Of a DNA stretch of 64,000 nucleotides, positions 52,844 to 62,270 are shown piece after piece. The notes under the pieces are model-generated. The model saw only the letters and a list, made by a program, of their open reading frames with translations. It had not been told where the DNA came from and did not search any database. Both the position numbers and the translations under genes were made by a program. Within the stretch, counting starts at the first letter, position 1. Each line of letters starts with the position of its first letter. This stretch comes from an uncultured Clostridia bacterium (lineage in GTDB: Bacteria > Bacillota > Clostridia > Oscillospirales > Acutalibacteraceae), in NCBI GenBank assembly GCA_946499275.1, contig CAMMRL010000006.1:1-64000 (forward strand). Reading direction: 5' to 3'.

Positions 52844-53812
52844 TCAAAAACGATTCCATTCGAGCTGTACCTCGGGGTCGGCGGGCGCGTCCGCATCCAT
52901 CCCCAGATTGTGCATCAGCTCCTGCGCGGCGTTGTAGCCCATCTTCTTCTGGCGGTTGTTCATCGCCGCCACCTCAATAATTATCGCTAAGTTCCGCCCG
53001 GGCTTCACGGGAATGGTAAGCATCGGCACGGTGATATTGAGGATTTCCGCGTATTCGTTGTCCAACCCCATGCGGTCGTATACCTTTTCGGAATCCCATT
53101 GTTCCAATTGGATCACGATATCGATCTTTTCGGTCATCTTTACCGCGCCCATACCGAAGATACGGCGGGCGTTGACAATGCCGATACCCCGCAGCTCGAT
53201 AAAGTGGCGGATATTCTCCGGCGCGGAACCGACCAGCGTCTTGGAGGACACCCGTCGGATTTCTACCGCGTCGTCCGCGATCAAGCGGTGACCACGCTTA
53301 ATGAGTTCAATCGCGGTCTCACTTTTGCCGACGCCGCTGTCCCCGATCAGAAGGATGCCTTCGCCGTACACTTCCACAAACACGCCGTGACGGGTGATCC
53401 GTGGGGCAAGCTGCACGTTCAGGTAGGCGATCAGCGTCGCCATAAAGCTGGAGGTCGTATCCGCCGTACGCAGCAGCGGCACGCCGTATTTCACACAGCT
53501 GTCCTTCAGTTCGGTCATAACCTCCAGGCTGCGGGAAACGATAATCGCGGGAGGGCGGCGGGAGACGAAATCATCCACCCGGGTCGCCCGCATCTCGGCC
53601 GGGAGGTCTTCCAGATACCCCGTCTCGCTTTTGCCGATCACCTGGATACGGTCGCTGTCGAAATAATCGAAATAGCCGCCGAGCTGCAGGCCGGGGCGGT
53701 TCACATCGCTGGAAGAAATCCGTATTTCGTCCGGCTTCACCGGCATATATATGGTTTCCAGCCCGGTTTCCTTGATCAGGTCCTCGAGCGAAACGGCAAA
53801 CCCCTTCGCCAT
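52844..53812 (-). CDS. hprK: HPr kinase/phosphorylase
   Basis: 322-aa bifunctional enzyme that phosphorylates HPr on Ser46 and removes the phosphate, the master switch of carbon catabolite repression in Firmicutes. The P-loop is GDSGVGKSETAIEL, and the HprK signature ELRGIGIVNARRIFG follows; the N-terminal domain is complete. AAAGGAAAG upstream and the family N terminus favour ATG 53812 over 53884. First gene of the cluster running to dnaE. Confidence 0.96.
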   Translation of the reverse strand: MAKGFAVSLEDLIKETGLETIYMPVKPDEIRISSSDVNRPGLQLGGYFDYFDSDRIQVIGKSETGYLEDLPAEMRATRVDDFVSRRPPAIIVSRSLEVMTELKDSCVKYGVPLLRTADTTSSFMATLIAYLNVQLAPRITRHGVFVEVYGEGILLIGDSGVGKSETAIELIKRGHRLIADDAVEIRRVSSKTLVGSAPENIRHFIELRGIGIVNARRIFGMGAVKMTEKIDIVIQLEQWDSEKVYDRMGLDNEYAEILNITVPMLTIPVKPGRNLAIIIEVAAMNNRQKKMGYNAAQELMHNLGMDADAPADPEVQLEWNRF

Positions 53813-53896
53813 ATGCACTTTCCTTTCCTTTTCCCCTGCGGCCGAAATTTTACACAGCCGCATAGGAGATGGTATATTTAACATGGGATTATCTGT

Positions 53897-53902
53897 ATTA
53901 TA
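53897..53902 (-). promoter_or_regulatory. possible -10 box upstream of hprK
   Basis: A TATAAT at 53897-53902 on the minus strand, about 85 nt upstream of hprK, but the -35 position (TTTCAT at 53920-53925) is poor. The rest of 53903-54063 is AT-rich and gene-free. Confidence 0.4.
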
Positions 53903-54063
53903 TCGTATTTATCGAGAAGATGAAATACTTATTTTTGACATCTTTGCCCCACTTTCCCGGCTGGACAAATCTTTCGGCGGTTTTTGAAAGAACCATGTTA
54001 AAATTTGTCGGCCGTTTTTACCGGATTTTCCGCCAATCTTATACAGAACTTCATAATTACTCC

Positions 54064-54093
54064 TTGAAACGGCAAGCCTATCCGGTGTAGAAT
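54064..54093 (+). promoter_or_regulatory. promoter of the glycosyltransferase gene
   Basis: TTGAAA (54064-54069) and TAGAAT (54088-54093) are 18 nt apart. The start would lie about 55 nt before the ATG at 54154. Confidence 0.65.
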
Positions 54094-54153
54094 AAAGACG
54101 CACTTGCATTGCTTCACCCCCCACAAACAAGGACAAGGAAGGCATGGTATCCA

Positions 54154-55350
54154 ATGAGCAGATTGAAAGTCGGCCAATTCAACGATTCGTTCCCCCCCAC
54201 CATTGACGGCGTCGCTCAGGCTGTGAAAAACTATGCCGGCGTATTGCAGGAAAAGTTTTGCGACGTGACGGTGGTCACGCCAAAATATAAGGACGTTGTA
54301 GACAACTATCCCTTCGACGTGTTCCGTTACCGCTCCATCCCGCTGGACCGGCGAATCGGCTATCGTGCGGGCAACCCGTTCGATATTGAGACCCTCATTA
54401 AGCTGCGGAGCAAACATTTCGACCTGATGCATGTCCACGCGCCGTTCGCCTCCTCCGTGCTGGTGCAGAACATCAACCGTAAGCCAAAAGTGCCCGTAGT
54501 GCTCACCTATCATACCAAATTCGACATTGATATCGCCAAACGGATCAAACTGTCCGGCTTCCGCAAGATCGCGCTCCGGTTCGTTCTGGAAAACATCAAC
54601 AACGCCGACGAGGTCTGGGTGGTGACCGAAGGCTGCGGCAAAGCGCTGCGGGACATCGGCTACCGCGGCGGATACCGGGTGATGGAAAACGGCACCGACT
54701 TCGCCTATGGCAAAGCCGACCCGGAAAAGGTAGAGGAGCTGCGCACCAAATACGGTGTTAAGGACGACGAATTCGTTTTCCTTTTCGTCGGGCGGATGAT
54801 GTGGTACAAAAACGTCCGCCTAATCCTAGACTCGTTGAAATACCTCAAGCAGCACGGCGTTCCGCTGCGGGCCTTTCTCGTCGGGGATGGGTTCGACGCC
54901 CCCGATATCCGGAAATACGCCGCCGACATCGGTCTGGAGAAGGAAGCGACCTTCACCGGCCCGATTTACGACCGCGAGTACCTGCGGGTTTTTTACAGCT
55001 TAGCCGATATGTTCCTCTTTCCCTCCACCTACGACACCTCCGGCATTGTGGTGAAAGAGGCCGCCGCCTGCGACTGCCCTACCCTACTGGTGCGGGGAAG
55101 CTGTGCTTCGGAAGGGGTGCAGCATGATTTTTCGGGCTTCCTGGCGGAAGAAAACGCCGAATCCTGCGGCCGGGTGCTGCTGGACGCCTGCCAGAGCCGG
55201 GAACATATTCACGAAGTGGGGGCAAACGCCGGCAAGCATATCTACTTGTCCTGGGACACCGCGGTGAGCCGCGCCTATCAGCGGTATACCGAAATCCTGG
55301 AAACCTGGCCCAGCCAACTTCCCTACAATTCCCGCAGCCGGTGGGTATAA
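54154..55350 (+). CDS. GT4-family glycosyltransferase
   Basis: 398-aa two-domain GT-B enzyme. The N-terminal SFPPTIDGVAQAVKNYAGVL and MHVHAPFASSVL form the acceptor domain; the C-terminal VFLFVGRMMWYKNVRLIL and the E-x7-E-like DTSGIVVKEAAACDCP are the retaining GT4 nucleotide-sugar site. Such enzymes often make glycolipids or wall polysaccharide; the acceptor is unknown. ATG 54154 follows AAGGAAGG by about 11 nt and begins like relatives (MSRLKVGQFNDS). It is single and divergent from hprK. Confidence 0.88.
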   Translation: MSRLKVGQFNDSFPPTIDGVAQAVKNYAGVLQEKFCDVTVVTPKYKDVVDNYPFDVFRYRSIPLDRRIGYRAGNPFDIETLIKLRSKHFDLMHVHAPFASSVLVQNINRKPKVPVVLTYHTKFDIDIAKRIKLSGFRKIALRFVLENINNADEVWVVTEGCGKALRDIGYRGGYRVMENGTDFAYGKADPEKVEELRTKYGVKDDEFVFLFVGRMMWYKNVRLILDSLKYLKQHGVPLRAFLVGDGFDAPDIRKYAADIGLEKEATFTGPIYDREYLRVFYSLADMFLFPSTYDTSGIVVKEAAACDCPTLLVRGSCASEGVQHDFSGFLAEENAESCGRVLLDACQSREHIHEVGANAGKHIYLSWDTAVSRAYQRYTEILETWPSQLPYNSRSRWV

Positions 55351-55376
55351 TCTTCGTCTCAATCAATACGGACTTT

Positions 55377-55414
55377 AAAACGGGACCTTTCCGTTAAGGG
55401 AAAGGTCCCGTTTT
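55377..55414. terminator. bidirectional terminator after the glycosyltransferase
   Basis: A 16-bp stem (55377-55392 with 55399-55414) with AAAA/TTTT at the ends, so it can serve the plus-strand glycosyltransferase and the converging isomerase gene. Confidence 0.9.
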
Positions 55415-55506
55415 CGCAGGTTCCTTGTCCGGTTTGCACGCCGGGCGGTCAAAGCCCGGCCCGCTTATATTAGGGGAGGACAGAAAAGCCGCTTTAAGCA
55501 TCGCCG

Positions 55507-56328
55507 TCACATACTTTCCATCCATGCCCGAATCCAGCGCAGATCGCGGTTCAGGGTATCCACATCCACTCCATCCGGCCGGATGCAGGGGGACTCCAAC
55601 GTCATCCCGCCTTGGTAGCCTTTTTCCTTTAGCCCTGCAAAAAATGCAGGGAAATCCACCATCCCTTCCCCCGGGTGCGGAATGGGGTACAGGCGGTTCC
55701 ACTCCTTATAGCCGCCGATGTAATCCCCAATGTGGACATGCCGGATATGTCCCGATTCCAGCAGCCCGCTTTCCAGAAACGCGGACAGCTCCCCGTGGAA
55801 TTGGGCAGGCCGCGTATCCAGCGTAAAGCCGATCGAGGGGTACCGTTCCGCCAGTTCCCGCATATGGTTCAGGGGGCTGCCATGGACGCATACGCAGTTT
55901 TCTGCCGACAGATCCAGCCTATACCGGGCGGCGATTTCCAGCAGTCGGCCGCACCGCCGGTAGATTTTCTCCAGATAAGCGTCGGAATCGGGAACACCCC
56001 AGATATGGCAGACCACCCTCTCCGCCCCCAGCATTGCCGCAAAACGGCAGTTTCTCTCAAAAAGGTGGAACGCGCCCTCCTCCGCCTCCGGCGACGGATC
56101 GCTCATCCGGTCGCCGATCCCTTTGTCCGCATGGACGACCGGGCAGCGCAATCCCCGCCCGTTATACAGCGCGGCGATCTCATCCAGCCCGCCGTACCAC
56201 TCTTCATACACCATCACTTCCAGCCCGTCGCACGCGAGCTGCGCCGCGCAATCCGCTGCAAGCAGCGCATTGCGCCCATTCACCCGGCCGGTGAACGTCC
56301 CGGTGGAACAATACAATGGATTGGCCAT
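55507..56328 (-). CDS. sugar phosphate isomerase/epimerase family protein (AP endonuclease 2-like TIM barrel)
   Basis: 273-aa TIM barrel. VCHIWGVPDSD, LSAENCVCVHG (metal Glu), FTLDTRPAQFHGE (metal Asp) and HVHIGDYIGGYKEW (metal His) followed by MTLESP fit the xylose isomerase-like family. The substrate cannot be named. GGAAGG lies before ATG 56328; the frame is open to 56370. It follows the ger operon terminator. Confidence 0.85.
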   Translation of the reverse strand: MANPLYCSTGTFTGRVNGRNALLAADCAAQLACDGLEVMVYEEWYGGLDEIAALYNGRGLRCPVVHADKGIGDRMSDPSPEAEEGAFHLFERNCRFAAMLGAERVVCHIWGVPDSDAYLEKIYRRCGRLLEIAARYRLDLSAENCVCVHGSPLNHMRELAERYPSIGFTLDTRPAQFHGELSAFLESGLLESGHIRHVHIGDYIGGYKEWNRLYPIPHPGEGMVDFPAFFAGLKEKGYQGGMTLESPCIRPDGVDVDTLNRDLRWIRAWMESM

Positions 56329-56348
56329 ACCGTACACCTTCCAAGATA

Positions 56349-56382
56349 CAAAAAAATCCGGAGGACGCATATCCTCCGGATT
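56349..56382 (-). terminator. terminator of the gerA operon
   Basis: An 11-bp stem (56355-56365 with 56372-56382), 6-nt loop, then a T run on the minus strand. It lies 37 nt after the gerAC stop. Confidence 0.9.
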
Positions 56383-56418
56383 GTATTCTATGCCTCTTTT
56401 CCGATAAAGGCAAGCCGG

Positions 56419-57567
56419 TCAGGACACCTGGTTTGGCTTTGCCCCGGTATCGGTGCCGATACTACGGATCTCGGCGTCCACTACAATATGGTACGCGCAC
56501 TCCTTGAGTTTCTGCGGCCAATCGTCCTCCTCTCCCCGGATCAGCCCCGGTTCTTTCTGCATGATCCGGCGGCCGAATCCGAAAACATCACAGCCGTAAT
56601 CCATCACGGTCTTCTCCACGGCAGCGCGCACTTCCTGCTCAATGCTCTGTTCCAGCTCGCGGCTCAATTCCCGCAGGTTGCCGGCCGCCAAGGAGTCCCC
56701 GTCCGACTCTTCCGCGATTTCCGCCTTGGCGGTAACGCGGATGGTAAAAGCGGCGGTGTCCCCCGTCCTCTCCAGCGAAATCTTAGTCCGCGATTTCTGC
56801 AGTTCCAGCGTCACCGGCGGTCCTTCCTCCCGCTCCAGGATCACCGCGCCTTTCTCGATCGCGTTCTGGATGAACAACAAGCCGCGGGTTTCCTCTGCGT
56901 TCAGCTCCCCTACAAAAGAACCCTCCCGGAAAACAGCGGTGCCGTCCATCTGGATGGAAGCGTCGTCTCCCTCGCCCTCCACTCGGACGATCGGCAGGTA
57001 CGCATCAAACATGCCGCTGAAAGCCCGCTCCGCATCCAGCAGGGTCGTCCCAGCGGAATAGCCCCAGCGCTGTCCCTCCCGCAGAAGGGTGACCAGATAC
57101 TCGGACGGAATGGTATAGCTGCTGGTCTTAATGCCGAGCACCTCGTCCGGGCTCCCCCGGCTGACGGCCAGATACACGCCCGGGCGGCTTTCCGTATTGC
57201 GTAGGAAGTAATCCAGTGTGGTTTGCAACGGCTGTTTCTGAATTTGATCCATAGACAAGACGATCGCCCGATTCTGCATCAGGTAGGTGTTCCGCCCGGT
57301 CTGGGTGACGAACGATTTCATCGCGGACGATACCGTCTCCCCCTGCGTCTGATATAAACCGGTGGCGTTGTCCTCTTGATTGGTCAGGCTGCCGGCAATC
57401 TTCAGCGCCTCTATCGCCTGGATGGACAGTGCGCAGCCTTCCTCCGCCGCATCGTCGATGCCGACGGCGGTGACCACCACCCGGTTGTTGATCTGGGACT
57501 TTTCCCGGCAGCTGGGAATCATAACAAAGCCCAGCAACACCGCCACCAAAAGGAACCATGTTCTCAC
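56419..57567 (-). CDS. gerAC: Ger(x)C spore germination lipoprotein
   Basis: 382-aa lipoprotein: signal helix at residues 3-17 and lipobox-like MIPSC with Cys20. The mature part has VVVTAVGIDD and the central DYFLRNTESRPGVYLAVSRG and GVFRE-type stretches of the Ger(x)C family, then a C-terminal helical domain. It is the C subunit of the nutrient germinant receptor on the spore inner membrane. It overlaps gerAB by 4 nt. Confidence 0.93.
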   Translation of the reverse strand: MRTWFLLVAVLLGFVMIPSCREKSQINNRVVVTAVGIDDAAEEGCALSIQAIEALKIAGSLTNQEDNATGLYQTQGETVSSAMKSFVTQTGRNTYLMQNRAIVLSMDQIQKQPLQTTLDYFLRNTESRPGVYLAVSRGSPDEVLGIKTSSYTIPSEYLVTLLREGQRWGYSAGTTLLDAERAFSGMFDAYLPIVRVEGEGDDASIQMDGTAVFREGSFVGELNAEETRGLLFIQNAIEKGAVILEREEGPPVTLELQKSRTKISLERTGDTAAFTIRVTAKAEIAEESDGDSLAAGNLRELSRELEQSIEQEVRAAVEKTVMDYGCDVFGFGRRIMQKEPGLIRGEEDDWPQKLKECAYHIVVDAEIRSIGTDTGAKPNQVS

Positions 57568-58658
57568 ACGGCTTCCCCCCTTTCTTTCCGCCGCTTTACC
57601 CGTACGGCGTTGGCGCCAAGCAGGACAATCGGCAGCACCACCGAGAACGCAAGCAGCAGAATCGTGGACGCCAGCCAGAGATATCCGTGTTCCGCCGCCA
57701 AAAGCGTATCGCCCAAAATCAGCCCCACCACGAGTACAACGGCGCCACCCAGCGCCACATACAATATTTTCAGCTTATCGCCGAACGCCTGCCGCAGGCA
57801 GCCAAGAAACAGCACGGCCATAAACGCCATTTTTACAAAAATACCGGCAAGCCAGATAGCCGCTACCAGGATATCCAGCCGCTGCAGCATACTGGAATGG
57901 GCGATGGTCACCGCCGTATAGTACGGATAGGTCACCATCTCGCTGTAATCCCCCAACACGCCGACCAGCGTAACCTGCATCACCAGCACCACCGCAGCTG
58001 CCGTCAGGATACCGGCGGAATACCCGCGGCTCATCCCCTTCACATAAGGCACCAACAGGGCCATCACCCCCAGTTCCAGAAAACGAGGCAGGTTTTCCAG
58101 TGCTCCCTCTATCACCGGGGCGACGCCGTCGTAAAACAACGGGGGAAAATTCAGCGCTTTCATATCTGGGATCAGGCTGAGCCCCAGAAACACAATCACC
58201 AGGGTCATCAGGAAGACCACCACCGCCGCGGTGCGGGCCGCCGCCTCTAGGCCGTAAAAGGCAGCTACAAAGGCGGCCGCCACCAAAGCGATGCACAGCA
58301 CGACCCGGGGGATATCCGGCGACATGGCTGTAGAGGCAAAATGGTCGAACTGCATCAGATCCAGGCACTGGATATACAAGCAGTACAGCGCGTACAACAC
58401 CGCCACCACCGCGCCTCCCCGGCCGAACTGGACGTATGCATACTCCAGCGAACCAATCCCCTTCGCCGCATGGATATACCAGAGGGTGGGAAGAAAAAGC
58501 AACAGCAGCAGCCCCGCTTCCAGTACCAGGGAGACCATCCGGTCGGTCCCATGCGCCACACCGGCCGCCCCGCCCGTATAGGTCAGCGCCACTGCAATGC
58601 GGCTGACTAGGATCAGCGATAGGAGCTGCCACGGGCTGATTTTCACGGTTTTTTCCAA
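57564..58658 (-). CDS. gerAB: GerAB-type germinant receptor permease subunit
   Basis: 364-aa membrane protein with ten hydrophobic helices, an APC-superfamily-like permease and the germinant-binding subunit of the GerA receptor. The N terminus KISPWQLLSLILVSRIAVAL is family-like. It follows gerAA by 74 nt and overlaps gerAC. Confidence 0.93.
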   Translation of the reverse strand: MEKTVKISPWQLLSLILVSRIAVALTYTGGAAGVAHGTDRMVSLVLEAGLLLLLFLPTLWYIHAAKGIGSLEYAYVQFGRGGAVVAVLYALYCLYIQCLDLMQFDHFASTAMSPDIPRVVLCIALVAAAFVAAFYGLEAAARTAAVVVFLMTLVIVFLGLSLIPDMKALNFPPLFYDGVAPVIEGALENLPRFLELGVMALLVPYVKGMSRGYSAGILTAAAVVLVMQVTLVGVLGDYSEMVTYPYYTAVTIAHSSMLQRLDILVAAIWLAGIFVKMAFMAVLFLGCLRQAFGDKLKILYVALGGAVVLVVGLILGDTLLAAEHGYLWLASTILLLAFSVVLPIVLLGANAVRVKRRKERGEAV

Positions 58659-58732
58659 GGTAATTCCCCCAGTTTTTCAGTCGTTTGGCAAGCCGGGATG
58701 CCCATCTCTCATGATGGGTGCCGTAATGGAAA

Positions 58733-60271
58733 TCACGGTTGCTTGCCATCGTCCCGCAGGTCGGAGCCCTTTACGTTCTGCACCCGGAATTTGTTTTTCC
58801 AAAGCTGCCGCCAATCCGCCCGGATCACCACATCCTTGAGCGCCTTGAAGGTAAGCGGCGAAACCGGCGCGGTATAGGGGATCCCCATCACATCGATGGC
58901 GCAGATACTGCACAGCAGCAATGTTGCCCCGAGCAGGATACCGTACAGACCCAGCGCACCACCCAAGAGGATGAAAACAAACCGCAGAATCGAAATCGGC
59001 GCGTACAGCGTAGGAAGAATAAAGGAGCTGATCGCCGTGAGCGCAAGGATAATCACCATCGGCGCGCCGACAAGCCCCGCTTCCACCGCCGCCTGCCCGA
59101 TCACCAGCGCCCCGACGATGCTGACCGCGTGCCCGGCCCGCGGGAACCGCAGCCCCGCCTCCCGCATGATTTCAAACAGGAAATGGATCAGCAGCGCTTC
59201 AAAGGTCAACGGGAAAGGCGTGGTGTGGTCGGCGTTCAGATAGGACAACAGTAGGACGGGAGGAAACATCTCCGGATGGTGGGTGCCGATGGCGACATAA
59301 AGCCCCGGCAGCAGAAGGCTGACCACGAACGCGATATACTTTAGTATCCGCAGAAAGCTCGCATAATACGGCGGCATGGTATAATCGTCCATCGCCTGAA
59401 AATTTTCCACAAATAGGTATGGCACGATCAGCGCAAAGGGGGTGCCGTCCACGAGAATCCCGATCCGCCCTTCGCTGATTTTCCCGCAGAGGGTATCCGG
59501 CCGTTCGGTTGTATTCACACTGGTGAATATCGACAAGTGTTTGTTTTCCAGAAACGGCTGAATGTAGCCGGAATCCAGCACCACGTCGAGAGGGAGGTTC
59601 TCAATCCTCTGGCGCACATTCCGCAGCAGCTTTTCGGACACCCTTCCCCGCATATAGCAAAGACAGACGTCGGTATTGCTGGTCTTCCCTGCCTTCATCA
59701 TCTCAAAAATGAGGTCGGGGGTTTTGAGCCGGCGGCGGAGCATGGACAGGTTGATCCGGATGACCTCGGTAAACCCTTCCCGGGAACCGCGGATCATCAC
59801 CTCACTGGCCGGTTCGCTCACCCCGCGCATGGCAAATCCCTGAATGCCGCCCAGGATCATATAATCCACGCCGTCGATCGCAATCGCCGCAAAGCCGGAG
59901 GCGATGAGGTTCATCAATTCCTCCATTGTGCGTACCTGGATCATATCGCCGGAACCGAGCACGTCGTCCCGGATGTATTCCATCAGCTCGGCCGGGGTGC
60001 GCTTGCTCCCTTTGATTTCGGTGATCGGCAGCAGGATGGCGTCGGCGAGAATATGGCGGTTTACCATCCCTTCCATGGTGATGACCGCCGCCTGGTAGCC
60101 GCACAGGTGGATTTCCCGGATCATCAGGTCGGAGCTGATGCCGAACTGCGTACGTAAATAAACAAGGTTGTCCAACAGGTTCGCGCTGATAGGCGTGGCC
60201 GGAGCCGGGCCGGACGGCGGCTGGACATGGCCGGGCCGGGCATCGGCGGTGAAATTGGTTTTATGAAACAT
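58733..60271 (-). CDS. gerAA: GerAA/SpoVAF-type spore germination protein
   Basis: 512-aa A subunit of the germinant receptor: a large soluble N-terminal region (about 1-280) with GSREGFTEVIRINLSMLRRRLKTPDL and VDGTPFALIVPYLFVE, then about five membrane helices and a C-terminal tail. AAGGAGA lies 9 nt before ATG 60271. First gene of the gerAA-gerAB-gerAC operon, expected to be made in the forespore under sigma G. No convincing sigma G promoter was found by eye. Confidence 0.93.
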   Translation of the reverse strand: MFHKTNFTADARPGHVQPPSGPAPATPISANLLDNLVYLRTQFGISSDLMIREIHLCGYQAAVITMEGMVNRHILADAILLPITEIKGSKRTPAELMEYIRDDVLGSGDMIQVRTMEELMNLIASGFAAIAIDGVDYMILGGIQGFAMRGVSEPASEVMIRGSREGFTEVIRINLSMLRRRLKTPDLIFEMMKAGKTSNTDVCLCYMRGRVSEKLLRNVRQRIENLPLDVVLDSGYIQPFLENKHLSIFTSVNTTERPDTLCGKISEGRIGILVDGTPFALIVPYLFVENFQAMDDYTMPPYYASFLRILKYIAFVVSLLLPGLYVAIGTHHPEMFPPVLLLSYLNADHTTPFPLTFEALLIHFLFEIMREAGLRFPRAGHAVSIVGALVIGQAAVEAGLVGAPMVIILALTAISSFILPTLYAPISILRFVFILLGGALGLYGILLGATLLLCSICAIDVMGIPYTAPVSPLTFKALKDVVIRADWRQLWKNKFRVQNVKGSDLRDDGKQP

Positions 60272-60438
60272 GAAACGGTCTCCTTTTTGGCAGGACAGCA
60301 TACGCTTTGTTGCCGCGCTTGTCATCTTTTGCTTGTTTAGTTATATCCGAAGGCGTGGAATATATTCGGTTTTTTCGGTCAATAATACGGTCGTCAAAAC
60401 ACCGGGGCTTGTGCTCCGCGGAAAGGATGAATGGCATT

Positions 60439-61116
60439 ATGGCTATTACCGCTGTCCGCACCGTGATAATCTACATATTTATTATCACGGCCATGCGCAT
60501 TATGGGGAAACGGCAGCTCGGGGAACTCCAGCCCGCCGAGCTGGTGGTGACTTTGCTGATTTCTGACCTTGCCGCCGTACCGATGCAGGAAAGCGGAATG
60601 CCCCTGCTCAACGGCCTGATCCCGATCATGATGCTGGTGGCGCTGGAACTGCTGCTGTCCGCTCTGATGATGAAGGTCCCCTTCTTCCACCGGATGATCG
60701 GCGGGAAAGCGAAAATCGTCGTCAGCGATGGGAAAATTGATGCGACCGCCATGAAGGGAATGCGGCTGACCGTGGACGACTTGATGGAAACCCTACGTCA
60801 ACAGGGGACCTTCGATATCACGGATGTACAATACGCGATTGTGGAAGCCAACGGAAAAATCAGCGTATTTCCCAAGCCAGCGGCTCGGCAGGCCACCTGC
60901 GGCGATTTGAGCCTGAACGTACCGGACAACGGGATGCCGATGGTAATCGTCAGCGACGGCAAAGTGTCCCAGTGGGGGCTTTCAGTCTGCGGACTGGACG
61001 AAGCGTGGCTTTCCGACGTGACGGCGGCCAACACCTGTACGGTGAAGGACATCTTTATCCTTACGGCGGATAAAAGCCGCCGCTATACCCTGATCCGAAA
61101 GGAGCAGTGCGCATGA
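60439..61116 (+). CDS. DUF421 (YetF-family) membrane protein
   Basis: 225-aa protein with about three N-terminal helices (ITAVRTVIIYIFIITAMRIMGKRQLGELQPAELVV) and a cytoplasmic YetF domain (GKAKIVVSDGKID, MKGMRLTVDDLMETLRQQGTFDITDVQYAIVEANGKISVF). Members associate with spore membranes in spore formers. The frame is open to 60307; ATG 60439 has AAAGGA about 10 nt upstream. It is divergent from gerAA and overlaps the next gene by 4 nt. Confidence 0.85.
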   Translation: MAITAVRTVIIYIFIITAMRIMGKRQLGELQPAELVVTLLISDLAAVPMQESGMPLLNGLIPIMMLVALELLLSALMMKVPFFHRMIGGKAKIVVSDGKIDATAMKGMRLTVDDLMETLRQQGTFDITDVQYAIVEANGKISVFPKPAARQATCGDLSLNVPDNGMPMVIVSDGKVSQWGLSVCGLDEAWLSDVTAANTCTVKDIFILTADKSRRYTLIRKEQCA

Positions 61117-61493
61117 AACGGCTGATTGTCGCCCTCGCTATACTGCTGACCGTCACGGCGCTTTGCACCTTCTCCCTCTCCTCCTTGACAAGGAACATGG
61201 ATTATCTCCTGGCCGATATGGAAGAAATGGAGGACGTCTACCATCGAGGAGACCTGGAGGAATGTCTCGTCCTTTCGGAAAAATTTGTGGAGGAATTCGA
61301 ACAGAAAACCCGGTTTTTCCCATTTTTCATGCGGCATGCCGACATCGCCAAAATCGAGGAATCGGTGGTGGTTTTGCCGGTGATGCTCCAAACCGGAGAA
61401 GAGACACATTGGCTGTCGGAACTTGCCAAATGCCGCAACCAGCTGGAAAAGCTGGCGGATATGGAGACAATTACTCCGGAGAATATTCTTTAA
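61113..61493 (+). CDS. DUF4363 small membrane-anchored protein
   Basis: 126-aa protein with an N-terminal membrane anchor (KRLIVALAILLTVTALCTF) and a helical extracytoplasmic domain rich in Glu and Lys. DUF4363 proteins usually follow a YetF gene, as here, with ATGA overlap, implying they form one complex. GGAG lies before the ATG. Function unknown. Confidence 0.8.
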   Translation: MKRLIVALAILLTVTALCTFSLSSLTRNMDYLLADMEEMEDVYHRGDLEECLVLSEKFVEEFEQKTRFFPFFMRHADIAKIEESVVVLPVMLQTGEETHWLSELAKCRNQLEKLADMETITPENIL

Positions 61494-61675
61494 TCCAAAA
61501 AGGAAGGGAGACAGCGGCCGCCGTCTCCCTTCCCGTATGCTTATTCGATCCGCTCATCATGTTTTCCCATCCGCCTTCCCCTTTTGCGGTACCCGATCCC
61601 TCCGGAAAAATATACGGCCTGAAGAAAAGCCGTCCCTCATCTTCTGCTAATTAGACAAGCCAAACTCCGGTTGAT

Positions 61676-61713
61676 AAAAAGTCCCCGGTTCTTTACGGAA
61701 TCGGGGACTTTTT
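61676..61713. terminator. terminator between DUF4363 and mscL
   Basis: A 12-bp stem (61676-61687 with 61702-61713) with A5/T5 ends, usable on both strands. It lies just after the mscL stop. A second hairpin without a T run is at 61502-61533, directly after the DUF4363 stop. Confidence 0.85.
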
Positions 61714-61716
61714 CAC

Positions 61717-62235
61717 TCAAAGACTTATGCCTTCTTCTCTATCCGTTGTCGTTTCTTTTAGAAGAGAGGTGCACTGCGGGCAGCGAGTTGCCTGCAGTGG
61801 GATCTCGCTGCAGCAATACGGGCAGGTTTTTACTGTAATCACGGGGGGCGGCATTTCCTTTTTCCGGAAATCCACCAGTTTGTTGATCCCTTTCACCATC
61901 GCAAAAATGACCACGGCCATAATCAGAAAATCGATCACCGCCGTCAGGAATGCGCCATAGTTAAATGTAGTGACGCCCAGGTCTTTCGCCACAGTCAAGG
62001 AGGTCACTGTTTCCCTTGCCACGCCGTCCGGCAGCCGCAGGATCAGGAACTGGTCGTTGAAGTTCACCCCGCCGGTCAGCGTCCCCACCAGGGGCATGAT
62101 CAGGTCATTGACCACCGAGGTCACGATCTTCTGAAAAGCGCCGCCGATAATCACGCCGACGGCAAGGTCGATCACATTCCCCCGCAGCGCGAATTTTTTA
62201 AACTCGGCAAGCAGGCCATGCTTTTTTCTTGCCAT
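61717..62235 (-). CDS. mscL: large-conductance mechanosensitive channel with C-terminal zinc ribbon
   Basis: 172-aa Msc[29 protein letters not shown] is the amphipathic N helix and first membrane helix; [11 protein letters not shown] and the second helix [19 protein letters not shown] follow. Instead of the usual short helical bundle tail, residues 136-158 carry a zinc ribbon: Cys138, Cys141, Cys152, Cys155. It would open under hypo-osmotic stress. AAGGAGA is 8 nt before ATG 62235. It starts 35 nt after the exonuclease gene. Confidence 0.93.
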   Translation of the reverse strand: MARKKHGLLAEFKKFALRGNVIDLAVGVIIGGAFQKIVTSVVNDLIMPLVGTLTGGVNFNDQFLILRLPDGVARETVTSLTVAKDLGVTTFNYGAFLTAVIDFLIMAVVIFAMVKGINKLVDFRKKEMPPPVITVKTCPYCCSEIPLQATRCPQCTSLLKETTTDREEGISL

Positions 62236-62270
62236 GGGTTTTCTCCTTTCCGTATCGGCCGACATCTTTT

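Noticed and set aside
55675-57204. 509-aa open frame on the plus strand across the isomerase and gerAC genes
   Set aside because: It spans two well supported genes and the terminator between them; composition is His/Arg/Pro-rich as in other antisense shadows.
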